Shown here: one piece after another, positions 1 to 7,813 of the stretch | Layout of the letters: every line of letters begins with the position of its first letter | Position numbering within the stretch: the first letter of the stretch is position 1 | Assembly: GCF_008033385.1 (NCBI RefSeq) | Contig: NZ_VOGY01000002.1 | Location: 421,776-485,775, forward strand | Reading direction: 5' to 3' | Length of the DNA stretch: 64,000 bases | Origin: Algibacter pacificus | GTDB taxonomy: Bacteria; Bacteroidota; Bacteroidia; Flavobacteriales; Flavobacteriaceae | Notes under the pieces: generated by a model | Database searches by the model: none | What the model was told of the DNA's origin: nothing | The model's input: the letters and a program-made list of their open reading frames with translations, nothing else | Made by a program: the position numbers and the translations under genes

Positions 1-362
1 GAGAGCATGTGTACCTCGTCAATAATATAAACCTTGTATTTACCAACTTGTGGCGGGATACGCACCTGGTCGGTTAGACTTCTAATATCGTCTACCGAGT
101 TGTTTGACGCCGCATCGAGTTCGAAAATATTAAAAGCGAAATCTTCGTCGCCTGTTTCTTTACCGTCACTATTTATCATTTTAGCTAAAATACGTGCGCA
201 GGTTGTTTTACCAACACCACGTGGTCCTGTAAATAAAAGGGCTTGTGCTAAATGATTGTTTTCAATAGCATTTAACAACGTATTGGTAATGGCTTGTTGC
301 CCAACTACATCCTTAAATGTTTGTGGTCTGTATTTACGTGCCGATACTATAAAATGTTCCAA
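1..362 (-). CDS. dnaX: DNA polymerase III subunit gamma/tau, 5' part (runs off the window start)
   Basis: This is the N-terminal ~120 residues of the clamp-loader ATPase DnaX. The reverse strand shows SARKYRPQTFKDVVGQ, the Walker A motif GPRGVGKTT, the DAAS element and the Walker B region IIDEVH. The probable start is TTG at 362-360, because an in-frame stop lies four codons upstream with no ATG between. The four-cysteine zinc module that separates Walker A from DAAS in the E. coli protein is missing: that stretch is short and acidic with no cysteine pairs. To my knowledge this short form is usual in Flavobacteriia. The rest of the gene lies outside the window. Confidence 0.93.
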   Translation of the reverse strand, partial: MEHFIVSARKYRPQTFKDVVGQQAITNTLLNAIENNHLAQALLFTGPRGVGKTTCARILAKMINSDGKETGDEDFAFNIFELDAASNNSVDDIRSLTDQVRIPPQVGKYKVYIIDEVHML

Positions 363-386
363 ATTTATTCGCTATTGAGTGAATAA

Positions 387-394
387 CAAAGTTA
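387..394 (-). promoter_or_regulatory. Candidate -7 promoter element for dnaX
   Basis: The reverse strand reads TAACTTTG, an exact match to the Bacteroidota -7 consensus TAnnTTTG, 24 bp upstream of the proposed TTG start of dnaX. No clear TTG sits at the expected -33 spacing, so the assignment is tentative. Confidence 0.45.
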
Positions 395-483
395 AAAATT
401 CAATTGGAATTATTAAACTGTAAAATCGAAATTTAAAAGGAGTTATTAACAACGGTGTTTTGAGAAGAATTGAGATTGGTAGA

Positions 484-510
484 ATTAAGTATTAAGTATT
501 AAGTATTAAG
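484..510. repeat. Tandem heptamer repeat (ATTAAGT, 3.9 copies)
   Basis: Three exact copies of ATTAAGT at 484-504 are followed by a partial fourth (ATTAAG) to 510. Degenerate GAAAATAGA-type sequence follows. Part of it is complementary to TTCTTAATTCTTAATAC near 606, so the region could fold into a long AT-rich hairpin. Heptamer arrays like this can vary in copy number by slippage; no reading frame depends on it. Confidence 0.85.
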
Positions 511-711
511 AATATAGAAAATAGAGAAAAGTGAATAGACTATAAGATTTTAGAGCTTGGAGTTTAGAATTGGGGATCATAGAATGCAGTTTAAGAGTTT
601 GTTTTTTCTTAATTCTTAATACTAGTATCTTAATTCTAGTTTTTTGATTTTTTAAAACCTAATAAATAAGTTTTATCGTCATCCAAACTACCTGCTTTTG
701 CAAAAGTGCCT

Positions 712-813
712 GCGTTAGGGATTGGAGCATTGTTGGAGCTCTTTTTGTGTTGTTGCACCTATGCAACACAAAAAAGCGACTGCGGAAAGCCCGACCCTTG
801 GGGAACGCCCAAA
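712..813 (+). repeat. Palindromic dispersed repeat, copy A
   Basis: This 102-bp element begins GCGTTAGGGATTGGAGC and ends GGGGAACGCCCAAA. Its termini pair (GCGTT with AACGC), and a central hairpin pairs TTTTTGTGTTG with CAACACAAAAA. A second copy in the opposite orientation at 9650-9752 differs by only one inserted base. It is non-coding and resembles REP or MITE-like intergenic repeats that I recall as common in Flavobacteriaceae genomes. No transposase lies nearby. Confidence 0.85.
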
Positions 814-842
814 TTTATATTTTAATGTTTAGCTTTATAATG

Positions 843-874
843 TTGCATTTTATTATTTGTTTGTTGTAATTTTG
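843..874 (+). promoter_or_regulatory. rnpB promoter (-33 TTG, -7 TAATTTTG)
   Basis: TTG at 843-845 is followed after 21 bp by TAATTTTG (867-874), matching the Bacteroidota promoter consensus. The predicted transcription start, five to seven bases downstream, coincides with the 5' end of the RNase P RNA deduced from its P1 helix. Confidence 0.75.
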
Positions 875-879
875 ACGGC

Positions 880-1216
880 TAGTAGATCGCCTTATCGCTG
901 TCTTGATTTAATTGAGATGGAGGAAAGTCCGGACACCATAGTTCAATATAGTGGCTAACGGCCACCAACCGAGAGGTTAGGACTAGTGCAGCAGAAAGTA
1001 TGTACAGGTTATGCTGTAGTGAAACCAGGTAAACTCTATGTGGTGCAATGTTATGTAAACCAGTGCTTGAGGGTTGAACGCCCGATGCTGGAGGGTAAGC
1101 AGCTAAAGTGTTTTGGTAACAAAACACGTAGATAAATGATAAGGGCTTTTTTTACTTGTTTGGCTTTGGCTTAAACAGGTTTTTAGAAGTACAGAATCCG
1201 GCTTATAGATTTACTT
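880..1216 (+). ncRNA. rnpB: RNase P RNA component, bacterial type A
   Basis: This is the catalytic RNA of ribonuclease P, which matures tRNA 5' ends. The hallmark conserved regions are both present: GAGGAAAGTCCGGACACCA near 917-937, and ACAGAATCCGGCTTAT near 1191-1206, the 3' strand of P4. Bases 881-888 (AGTAGATC) pair with 1208-1215 (GATTTACT, one G-U) to close P1, which sets both ends. The length of about 337 nt is normal. A consensus promoter lies immediately upstream and a strong terminator immediately downstream. The 82-codon reading frame on the opposite strand here is only a shadow of the RNA gene. Confidence 0.97.
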
Positions 1217-1223
1217 ACTTATA

Positions 1224-1261
1224 AAAAAAACCTTCTTGGCTTTGGCCTTGAAGGTTTTTTT
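1224..1261. terminator. Bidirectional terminator between rnpB and rsmD
   Basis: A 12-bp stem pairs AAAAAAACCTTC (1224-1235) with GAAGGTTTTTTT (1250-1261) around a 14-nt loop. T runs follow on both strands, so it can end rnpB on the plus strand and rsmD on the minus strand. Confidence 0.9.
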
Positions 1262-1288
1262 AGTTAAAAAAATTTAAGTTAGTAGTTG

Positions 1289-1828
1289 TTATTCGTTTTC
1301 GAAAAAGCTAAACATATTACCACCGTAACTTTTTGAGTAGCTATAGTTTGTTAGTTTAGATAGATCGGTATGTTTAGAGTGTTCTACAACAAGTACACCG
1401 TCTGGCAGTAGCATATTGTTTTTAAATACTAATTCTGGTATTTTTCCGAATAGATTTTCGTCGAAATTATATGGTGGATCGGCAAAAATAATAGTGGATT
1501 GTAACGTTGATTTTTCTAAAAATTTAAACACATCACTTTTAATGGTGTTTATAGGCATATCGAATTGCTCGGCCGTTTTATTAATAAATTTTATACATCC
1601 AAAATCTTGATCTACGCAAGTAATATTTTCAGTGCCGCGAGAGGCAAATTCGTAGCTTATATTGCCTGTTCCTGCGAATAAATCGAGCACGGAAACATCG
1701 TCAAAATAATAGGTATTGTTTAAGATATTGAATAGAGATTCCTTAGCCATATCGGTTGTTGGGCGAACGGGTAGGTTTTTTGGAGCTACTATTTTTCTGC
1801 TTTTATATAATCCTGATATTATGCGCAT
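1289..1828 (-). CDS. rsmD: 16S rRNA (guanine(966)-N2)-methyltransferase RsmD
   Basis: A SAM-dependent methyltransferase of 179 residues that modifies G966 of 16S rRNA in the small ribosomal subunit. The N-terminus MRIISGLYKSRKI and RPTTDMAKESLFNIL are typical of RsmD. The SAM-binding loop is VLDLFAGTGNISYE and the catalytic N6/N2-methylase motif appears as ADPPYNF. Its ATG overlaps the stop of the upstream DUF3822 gene by one base (TAATG), which indicates translational coupling. This gene pair is a conserved arrangement in Bacteroidota. Length and start agree with the family. Confidence 0.95.
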   Translation of the reverse strand: MRIISGLYKSRKIVAPKNLPVRPTTDMAKESLFNILNNTYYFDDVSVLDLFAGTGNISYEFASRGTENITCVDQDFGCIKFINKTAEQFDMPINTIKSDVFKFLEKSTLQSTIIFADPPYNFDENLFGKIPELVFKNNMLLPDGVLVVEHSKHTDLSKLTNYSYSKSYGGNMFSFFENE

Positions 1829-2646
1829 TAAAAGCTATTTATTAAAGTGAAATTTGAATGATTTGGTTTTAAAACATTAGTAAATTTGTAGTTATTTTTT
1901 AGACTACCAAAACTAACGTTTCTTATGTATTTGTATGCTATATTATATAGTTCGTCGTTTTTATTTACAGCTCCAAGTAAAATAAGATTTAAGGTTTCTG
2001 TGTCTAGTTTTAATTGCTCGGCCGTAAAGAGGATGTAATATATAAAATCTTCTTTTGTAGCATATTCAAAACTATTATAAAATTGAAGTTTTCCTTGATT
2101 TGTAACAACAATTTCGAAACGATTTTGGTTTACGTTTACATAAAAGTTTGAACTTTCCGAGTTTTTTTCCCATTCTAAAATAGTTTCAATTAGAACAGTA
2201 GAGGCGTGCTTATAAGTAAAATCGCCATATAAATCGAAAATATAATTATTCACGTTTACGTAAGGAATATATACGTTTACGCTTTGGTTGATGTCTATGT
2301 TGTCGAAGGTTACAAAATCGGACTTTAAAATTTTTGAGTTGAATTTTAAATAGTCGGCTATGGCATTTTCGTTAAAAATAGTTTGGGGCACTAGGGTTGA
2401 TAATTCATTTTCATGAATCACGTTTAAGGACTCAAATTTGTTTTGTAGCAGTGCCTCGTTATCAAAACATTGCTTTACTTGGTCTAATAACTCTAAAGGG
2501 TTTAATTGCTTTTTAAACTGAATTTCTTCTAAAGCAATTATGGTATTATCATTTCGGTTTAGAATACAAAAAGAAAGTCCACTCAAGCTTATTTGAATGG
2601 ACAGTTCTAAATTTATTTGTGTGTTTATATTATTCGTTATCGCCAT
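1828..2646 (-). CDS. DUF3822 family protein
   Basis: A 272-residue protein matching the DUF3822 family, which in Bacteroidota lies immediately upstream of rsmD. The family shows an actin/ASKHA-like beta-sheet pattern, seen here as LSIQISLSGLSFCILNR at the N-terminus, but no biochemical role is established. It is soluble, without a signal peptide. It overlaps the upstream membrane-protein gene by 17 bp and rsmD by 1 bp, so the three form one transcription unit. A link to cell-envelope or ribosome functions would be guesswork. Confidence 0.85.
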   Translation of the reverse strand: MAITNNINTQINLELSIQISLSGLSFCILNRNDNTIIALEEIQFKKQLNPLELLDQVKQCFDNEALLQNKFESLNVIHENELSTLVPQTIFNENAIADYLKFNSKILKSDFVTFDNIDINQSVNVYIPYVNVNNYIFDLYGDFTYKHASTVLIETILEWEKNSESSNFYVNVNQNRFEIVVTNQGKLQFYNSFEYATKEDFIYYILFTAEQLKLDTETLNLILLGAVNKNDELYNIAYKYIRNVSFGSLKNNYKFTNVLKPNHSNFTLINSF

Positions 2647-3367
2647 AATTTTTTGGCCAGTTTCCGGTTGTTTTAACTTCGGTCATAGAGCCTACTTTTA
2701 AAGCATCTCCATTAACGCCATCCACAGCTATTACTTGGTTTTCTTGTACCACTAAATCTGGATTTTGATCGTAAAGAATAACATCTTTTTTAACCAAAGT
2801 TTCAAATACAGGAATGTTAATATCATTTTGTTTAATAAATCCTGCTTTTAATTCAAATTTAGCACCTTCTTTTCCAACAGGTACATTCATCATTTTTTTA
2901 TAACGATCAGAGTTTTTAAACAATGAATCTTTTACAGAAACCGTTCCTAAGGTATCAATAATAACAATATCCATATAGGTATCTACACCGTAACGTCTTG
3001 TTAACTCTTTATCAATAACGCTAGAATCACGACGCTGAGTAATGGTAAATTCAGCCGTGTCAATAAACTTAATTAAGTTTTCAAATTTATCTGTAAATTT
3101 CCCTGTTACTTGTTTGTGTGCTAATTCAGAATCTCTTATATCTTTTAAACTTTCAATTACTCTTACGTAACGTTCGTTTTTTAGTTTATTAAATTGAATA
3201 GGCTCGTAAATAGACATGTACGTTTGATAGCCAAAATAGCCAATTAGAATCCAAAGCAAGATGTTTAAAACGGGCTTTAATTTATTTGGGACAAATTTAT
3301 CAATTACCTTAACCAAGACAATTGTTGCTATAATCACCGCAACCACAATAAGAATAAATGTTAACAT
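2630..3367 (-). CDS. Conserved membrane-anchored protein of unknown function
   Basis: A 245-residue protein. Two hydrophobic segments at the N-terminus (about residues 2-20 and 32-50) are followed by a soluble alpha/beta domain. I do not recognise the domain, though similar proteins precede DUF3822-rsmD in flavobacteria. It is first gene of the unit with DUF3822 and rsmD (17-bp overlap). A TAGATTTG element (3410-3417) lies 43 bp upstream of the ATG. The residue composition of the soluble part (many Asp, Lys and Val) gives no catalytic hint. Confidence 0.75.
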   Translation of the reverse strand: MLTFILIVVAVIIATIVLVKVIDKFVPNKLKPVLNILLWILIGYFGYQTYMSIYEPIQFNKLKNERYVRVIESLKDIRDSELAHKQVTGKFTDKFENLIKFIDTAEFTITQRRDSSVIDKELTRRYGVDTYMDIVIIDTLGTVSVKDSLFKNSDRYKKMMNVPVGKEGAKFELKAGFIKQNDINIPVFETLVKKDVILYDQNPDLVVQENQVIAVDGVNGDALKVGSMTEVKTTGNWPKNYGDNE

Positions 3368-3409
3368 AGTACGTTATTTAATTTTAAAAGTTTATTAATC
3401 GTTATTTAG

Positions 3410-3417
3410 CAAATCTA
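3410..3417 (-). promoter_or_regulatory. Candidate -7 promoter element for the membrane protein/DUF3822/rsmD unit
   Basis: The reverse strand reads TAGATTTG, which fits TAnnTTTG, 43 bp upstream of the ATG at 3367. It lies in the divergent intergenic region shared with the helicase gene. Confidence 0.5.
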
Positions 3418-3462
3418 CAATTTTTTTTTAATCGTAAAAACCAAAGCGAGTAAAAATCATTC

Positions 3463-3470
3463 TATCTTTG
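3463..3470 (+). promoter_or_regulatory. Candidate -7 promoter element for the RecD-like helicase
   Basis: TATCTTTG fits TAnnTTTG and lies 27 bp upstream of the ATG at 3498. No clear TTG is visible at the -33 position. Confidence 0.5.
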
Positions 3471-3497
3471 AAGAATTTCTAAAATTATTTTTAATAA

Positions 3498-4934
3498 ATG
3501 ACGGCACCCGAATTCTATTCCCTTATAAAACAGCAGTTTCCGTTTAATCCGACCTTAAAACAAAATATTGTTTTACAGCAATTATCCGAATTTATTTTTA
3601 AAAGTGATAAAAACGCGCTGTATTTGCTTAAAGGTTATGCCGGTACAGGAAAAACCACGATTGTAGGAGCTATTGTAAACAATTTATGGAAGGCAAAAAA
3701 GAGCGCTGTGCTTATGGCTCCAACGGGTAGAGCCGCGAAAGTAATCGCTAATTATTCGGGAAAAGAAGCTTTTACTATTCATAAAAAAATATATTTTCCT
3801 AAAAAAGATTCAGGGGGTGGCGTTAAATTTGTTTTGCAGCCCAACAAGCATAAAAACACCATTTTTATTGTTGATGAAGCCTCAATGATTCCAGATACGC
3901 CGAGTGAGTCTAAATTAATGGAAAACGGATCGCTTTTAGATGATTTAATGCAATATGTTTACGCAGGTCATAACTGTAAACTATTATTAATTGGGGATAC
4001 CGCACAGCTTCCTCCTGTTAAATTGGATATTAGTCCAGCTTTGGATGAAAATACTTTGGCCTTAAACTATAATAAAGAAGTAACTCGAATGGAATTGGAC
4101 GAAGTGGTTAGGCAAGGCCAAGATTCTGGTATTTTAGTAAATGCAACTATATTAAGAGATGTATTAGCAAGAGAGAGATACGACTATTTTAAGTTCGATT
4201 TAAACGGGTTTAAAGATATTGTTAGGCTCATTGATGGCTACGAAATTATGGACGCTATAAACGATGCTTACAGCGAATTGGGTAACGAAGAAACCGCGAT
4301 TATTGTTAGAAGTAACAAACGTGCTAATTTATATAACCAGCAAATAAGAAGTCGTATTTTATACAATGAAAACGAATTGTCGGCAGGGGATTACTTGATG
4401 GTTGTAAAAAATAATTACTTTTGGTTAAAACCTACTAGCGAAGCAGGATTTATTGCCAATGGAGATATTATTGAGGTTTTAGAAATTTTCAGCATTCAAG
4501 AATTATATGGTTTTCGCTTTGCGGAAGTCAAAGTGCGTATGGTAGATTATCCAAAAATGATGTCTTTTGAAACGGTTTTACTTTTGGACACCATTGAAGC
4601 AGAAACCCCATCGTTGCCTTATGAAGATTCCAACAGACTTTACCAAGAAGTAATGAAGGATTTTGAAGGAGAAACTTCAAAATATAAAAAGTTTTTAAAA
4701 GTTAAAGGAAACAAGCATTTTAATGCCTTACAGGTTAAATTTTCTTATGCCATTACTTGCCATAAATCTCAAGGTGGACAGTGGAATACGGTTTTTGTAG
4801 AGCAACCCTATTTGCCAAATGGTATCGATAAAGATTACTTACGTTGGCTATATACCGCGGCAACTAGGGCTAAAGAAAAGCTCTATCTTATTGGGTTTAA
4901 GGATGAGTTTTTTGAAGAAGATATGCCTTTATAA
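3498..4934 (+). CDS. ATP-dependent RecD-like DNA helicase (SF1)
   Basis: A 478-residue superfamily 1 helicase. Walker A is GYAGTGKTT at residues 46-54. Motif II appears in IFIVDEASM and motif III in LLIGDTAQLPPV. The C-terminal UvrD_C_2 part contains YAITCHKSQGGQW and ends in YTAATRAKEKLYL, motifs V and VI. It lacks the N-terminal region of true RecD and has no RecB or RecC neighbours, so it is a stand-alone AAA_30/RecD2-like helicase, presumably acting in DNA repair or replication restart. It is monocistronic and divergent from the rsmD unit. Confidence 0.92.
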   Translation: MTAPEFYSLIKQQFPFNPTLKQNIVLQQLSEFIFKSDKNALYLLKGYAGTGKTTIVGAIVNNLWKAKKSAVLMAPTGRAAKVIANYSGKEAFTIHKKIYFPKKDSGGGVKFVLQPNKHKNTIFIVDEASMIPDTPSESKLMENGSLLDDLMQYVYAGHNCKLLLIGDTAQLPPVKLDISPALDENTLALNYNKEVTRMELDEVVRQGQDSGILVNATILRDVLARERYDYFKFDLNGFKDIVRLIDGYEIMDAINDAYSELGNEETAIIVRSNKRANLYNQQIRSRILYNENELSAGDYLMVVKNNYFWLKPTSEAGFIANGDIIEVLEIFSIQELYGFRFAEVKVRMVDYPKMMSFETVLLLDTIEAETPSLPYEDSNRLYQEVMKDFEGETSKYKKFLKVKGNKHFNALQVKFSYAITCHKSQGGQWNTVFVEQPYLPNGIDKDYLRWLYTAATRAKEKLYLIGFKDEFFEEDMPL

Positions 4935-5044
4935 ATTATAATTCAAAGTTTTATGGTTTGGAATAGGTTTTGATTATAAAATCATGTTTAATATTTTTAG
5001 TAACTTCGGAAAAGCTTGAAAATTATTTTTTATTCTAAAAACTT

Positions 5045-5611
5045 ATGACAGCAGAAACCATAATTAGTATTTTTTTAGGCGTAGGACTTTCTGCTTCGGT
5101 AGGGTTTCGCGTATTTTTGCCTTTATTCACATTAAGTTTAGCGGCGTATTTTGATGTTTGGGAACTTAATGAATCTTGGCAATGGGTGGGGAGTTCTACA
5201 GCTATAATTACCTTGGGTGTCGCTACAGTAGTCGAAATTTTTGCTTATTTTATTCCTTATATCGATAATTTATTAGATAGTATTGCAATCCCGTTAGCGG
5301 CATTAGCTGGTACAGCAGTTATGCTTTCAACGGTTGCAGATTTAAGCCCTGTAGTTACTTGGGCTTTAGCCATTATTGCAGGAGGAGGAACGGCAGCGGC
5401 GGTAGCGGGAACATCTAGCACTACACGTTTAGCATCTACAGCAACTACAGGCGGATTGGCTAACCCTATTGTGGCTACCATAGAAACAGGAACCTCGGTA
5501 ATTATGTCTACGGTTTCAATTTTTATGCCCATTCTCGCTATTATTTTGGTTATCATTATGTTATTTGTCATTTTCAAATTATATAAAAAGTTTAAACCAA
5601 GTAAGGGATAA
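5045..5611 (+). CDS. DUF4126 domain-containing membrane protein
   Basis: A 188-residue integral membrane protein with four or five hydrophobic segments. Small-residue-rich stretches such as AIIAGGGTAAAVAGTSSTTR match DUF4126. The function is unknown, although the family is widespread in bacteria. The C-terminus is short, basic and probably cytoplasmic (KLYKKFKPSKG). It lies between the helicase and kdsB on the same strand but with gaps of about 110 bp on both sides, so it may be independently transcribed. Confidence 0.85.
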   Translation: MTAETIISIFLGVGLSASVGFRVFLPLFTLSLAAYFDVWELNESWQWVGSSTAIITLGVATVVEIFAYFIPYIDNLLDSIAIPLAALAGTAVMLSTVADLSPVVTWALAIIAGGGTAAAVAGTSSTTRLASTATTGGLANPIVATIETGTSVIMSTVSIFMPILAIILVIIMLFVIFKLYKKFKPSKG

Positions 5612-5630
5612 GTAATTCTATTATTTATGC

Positions 5631-5638
5631 TATTTTTG
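5631..5638 (+). promoter_or_regulatory. Candidate -7 promoter element for the kdsB unit
   Basis: TATTTTTG fits TAnnTTTG. It lies 86 bp upstream of the kdsB ATG, in the gap after the DUF4126 gene. Confidence 0.4.
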
Positions 5639-5723
5639 ATATCGGAATGATTTCTTTTAATAAAATCATCTCAAAACATTTGTTATAATAAATTTTAGGT
5701 ATTAAAAACCAGTACTATTTCAC

Positions 5724-6452
5724 ATGAAAATAATTTCAATGATTCCGGCACGGTACAGTGCGTCGCGCTTTCCAGCCAAGCTTATGCAAGATTTAGGAGG
5801 GAAAACAGTTATTCTTAGAACGTATGAAGCTACTGTAGCTACTAAATTATTCGATGATGTTATTGTAGTTACCGACAGTGAAATTATTTATAATGAAATT
5901 GTAAACCATGGCGGAAAAGCCATGATGAGTAAAAAAGAACACGACTGCGGAAGCGATAGAATTGCCGAAGCTGTTGAGTTTTTAGATGTAGATGTGGTCA
6001 TTAATGTCCAAGGCGATGAACCTTTTACGGATAAAGAATCCTTAACAAAACTTATTGAAATTTTTAAAAATGATCCCGACAAAGAAGTTGATTTGGCATC
6101 ATTAATGGTACACATCTCCGATGAAGAAGAAATAGTAAATCCGAATACGGTTAAGGTTATTGTAGATCAGTCTAACTTTGCACTTTATTTTTCCAGAAGC
6201 CCCATTCCATATCCGCGTGATAAAAATGTAGGCGTTAGATATTTTAAACATAAAGGTGTTTATGCGTTTAGAAAACAGGCTATTATGGATTTCTATAGAT
6301 TACCCATGTTGTCTTTAGAGGCTTCAGAAAAAATAGAATGCATTCGCTATTTAGAATACGGAAAACGAATAAAAATGGTTGAAACCGATGTTCAAGGTGT
6401 TGAAATTGATACACCAGAAGATTTAGAACGCGCTAAAAAATTATGGAAATAA
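5724..6452 (+). CDS. kdsB: 3-deoxy-manno-octulosonate cytidylyltransferase
   Basis: KdsB activates Kdo with CTP to give CMP-Kdo, the donor for the lipopolysaccharide inner core. The 242-residue protein starts with the nucleotide-binding signature [19 protein letters not shown]. It continues with [13 protein letters not shown] and the terminal [13 protein letters not shown], all diagnostic of the family. It overlaps the HAD gene by 10 bp and is followed closely by an acyltransferase and kdnB. In Shewanella, KdsB paired with KdnA/KdnB activates 8-amino-Kdo instead of Kdo, so the true substrate here may be the amino sugar. That part is inference from context. Confidence 0.95.
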   Translation: MKIISMIPARYSASRFPAKLMQDLGGKTVILRTYEATVATKLFDDVIVVTDSEIIYNEIVNHGGKAMMSKKEHDCGSDRIAEAVEFLDVDVVINVQGDEPFTDKESLTKLIEIFKNDPDKEVDLASLMVHISDEEEIVNPNTVKVIVDQSNFALYFSRSPIPYPRDKNVGVRYFKHKGVYAFRKQAIMDFYRLPMLSLEASEKIECIRYLEYGKRIKMVETDVQGVEIDTPEDLERAKKLWK

Positions 6453-7147
6453 ATTGTAAAAATATAAAGGTTATTGGTTTTGATGCCGATGATACCCTTT
6501 GGGTAAACGAAACTTATTTCCGAGTGGCAGAGGATAAAATTTGTAAATTATTATCTCAATATGAAACACCAAATAAAATAGATCAAGAACTTTTTAAAAA
6601 AGAGATAAGTAATTTACCCTTATATGGTTACGGTGTAAAAGCTTTTACTTTATCTATGGTTGAAGTGGCTTTAGAATTGTCCAATTACACCGTATCTAAC
6701 CAAACTATTGAGGCGATTTTAAATATAGGAAAAGATATGCTTAATAAGCCCGTGGAACTTTTAGATGGGGTAGAAGAGGTATTAAAAACCTTATCAAAAA
6801 AACACAAACTTATTTTAGCAACAAAAGGCGATTTACTAGATCAGGAACGGAAATTAGAAAAATCGGGATTAACCAATTATTTCCATCATATTGAAGTCTT
6901 AAGTGATAAGCAAGGAGATAACTATTCAAAGCTATTAAACCATTTAGATATTAAACCGTCTGAATTTCTAATGGTTGGAAACTCTCTAAAGTCTGATGTT
7001 TTACCTTTAGTAAATTTGAAAGCTCAAGCCATTCATGTGCCATTTCATACCACTTGGGCACACGAAAAGGTTACAAAAAAAGAAATGAATGGAAAAGCAT
7101 TTATTACCATAAATACGTTAAAGGATTTGTTAAAACTAATAAATTAA
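6443..7147 (+). CDS. HAD-superfamily hydrolase (subfamily IA-like)
   Basis: A 234-residue haloacid-dehalogenase-type phosphatase. Motif I is GFDADDTLW, motif II lies in LILATKGD (T followed by K) and motif IV is in [10 protein letters not shown]. An alpha-helical C1 cap follows motif I. It is not KdsC, which lacks a cap and is shorter. Its ATG lies within the kdsB coding end (10-bp overlap), so it is probably co-translated with kdsB, and its stop abuts the next gene. A sugar-phosphate or nucleotide substrate is plausible but cannot be named. Confidence 0.85.
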   Translation: MEINCKNIKVIGFDADDTLWVNETYFRVAEDKICKLLSQYETPNKIDQELFKKEISNLPLYGYGVKAFTLSMVEVALELSNYTVSNQTIEAILNIGKDMLNKPVELLDGVEEVLKTLSKKHKLILATKGDLLDQERKLEKSGLTNYFHHIEVLSDKQGDNYSKLLNHLDIKPSEFLMVGNSLKSDVLPLVNLKAQAIHVPFHTTWAHEKVTKKEMNGKAFITINTLKDLLKLIN

Positions 7148-7765
7148 TTGAAAATAATAAATATAAATACATGGAATAGGAAAGAGCATTTCGAACATTT
7201 TTCAAGTTTGAAGGATCCTTCATTTGCAGTAACTATTCCTTTTAATGTAAGCCACGCATATCAAGTTTCGAAAGCAAATAACAGCAGTTTTTTTACCCGT
7301 TATTTACACGATTGTATGCGTGCCATTAATCAAATTGAAAACTTTAGATATAGAATTTTAGGTAATGAAGTTGTTGAATACGATGTAATCCATACCTCTC
7401 CAACTATTTTAAAAGACGATAACACGTTTGGGTTTTCATTTGTAAAATACAGTGATGATTTGGAGGTGTTTTCTAATAATTTGGAAACCGAAAAAAAACG
7501 TGTAAAACAATCAAAAACACTATTTCCGCCTATTAACGGCCTCGATTGTATACATTGCTCTGCATTACCATGGATTAACTTTATTGCTCATAAAGAACCA
7601 AATTCGGGACAAATAGATAGTGTGCCTAAATTATCTTTTGGTAAAGCAACTTCCATAAACAATGAGTTAATAATGAATGTTTCAGTGCATGTAAACCATG
7701 CTTTGATAGATGGATATCATGTTGGACTTTTTTCTAAGAAATTTCAACAGTTTTTAAACCAGTAG
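7148..7765 (+). CDS. Chloramphenicol acetyltransferase-like (CAT-fold) acyltransferase
   Basis: A 205-residue protein of the CAT family. Near the C-terminus it has HVNHALIDGYHVGLF, the catalytic HxxxDG motif; the first of the usual two histidines is Asn, but the catalytic His and Asp remain. The N-terminal region WNRKEHFEHF and NVSHAYQVSK follow the family pattern (trimeric acetyl-CoA enzymes). TTG at 7148 directly after the HAD stop is the best start. It sits inside an LPS-precursor run, so it may acylate an endogenous amino or hydroxy group; an antibiotic resistance role cannot be excluded. Confidence 0.85.
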   Translation: MKIININTWNRKEHFEHFSSLKDPSFAVTIPFNVSHAYQVSKANNSSFFTRYLHDCMRAINQIENFRYRILGNEVVEYDVIHTSPTILKDDNTFGFSFVKYSDDLEVFSNNLETEKKRVKQSKTLFPPINGLDCIHCSALPWINFIAHKEPNSGQIDSVPKLSFGKATSINNELIMNVSVHVNHALIDGYHVGLFSKKFQQFLNQ

Positions 7766-7813
7766 AATTTAAATTAATACTATTTTTACATTTCGTAAAA
7801 GAAAACAGAACAA

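Larger units (their letters stand above)
395..842. other. Gene-free stretch between dnaX and rnpB
   Basis: No credible gene is seen. It holds a heptamer tandem repeat (484-510), degenerate purine-rich sequence around 511-545, a partly complementary AT-rich segment around 605-640, and one copy of a ~100-bp palindromic dispersed repeat (712-813). Confidence 0.6.

Noticed and set aside
879..1127. 82-codon frame on the minus strand
   Set aside because: It lies entirely within the RNase P RNA gene on the opposite strand and has no protein-like composition.
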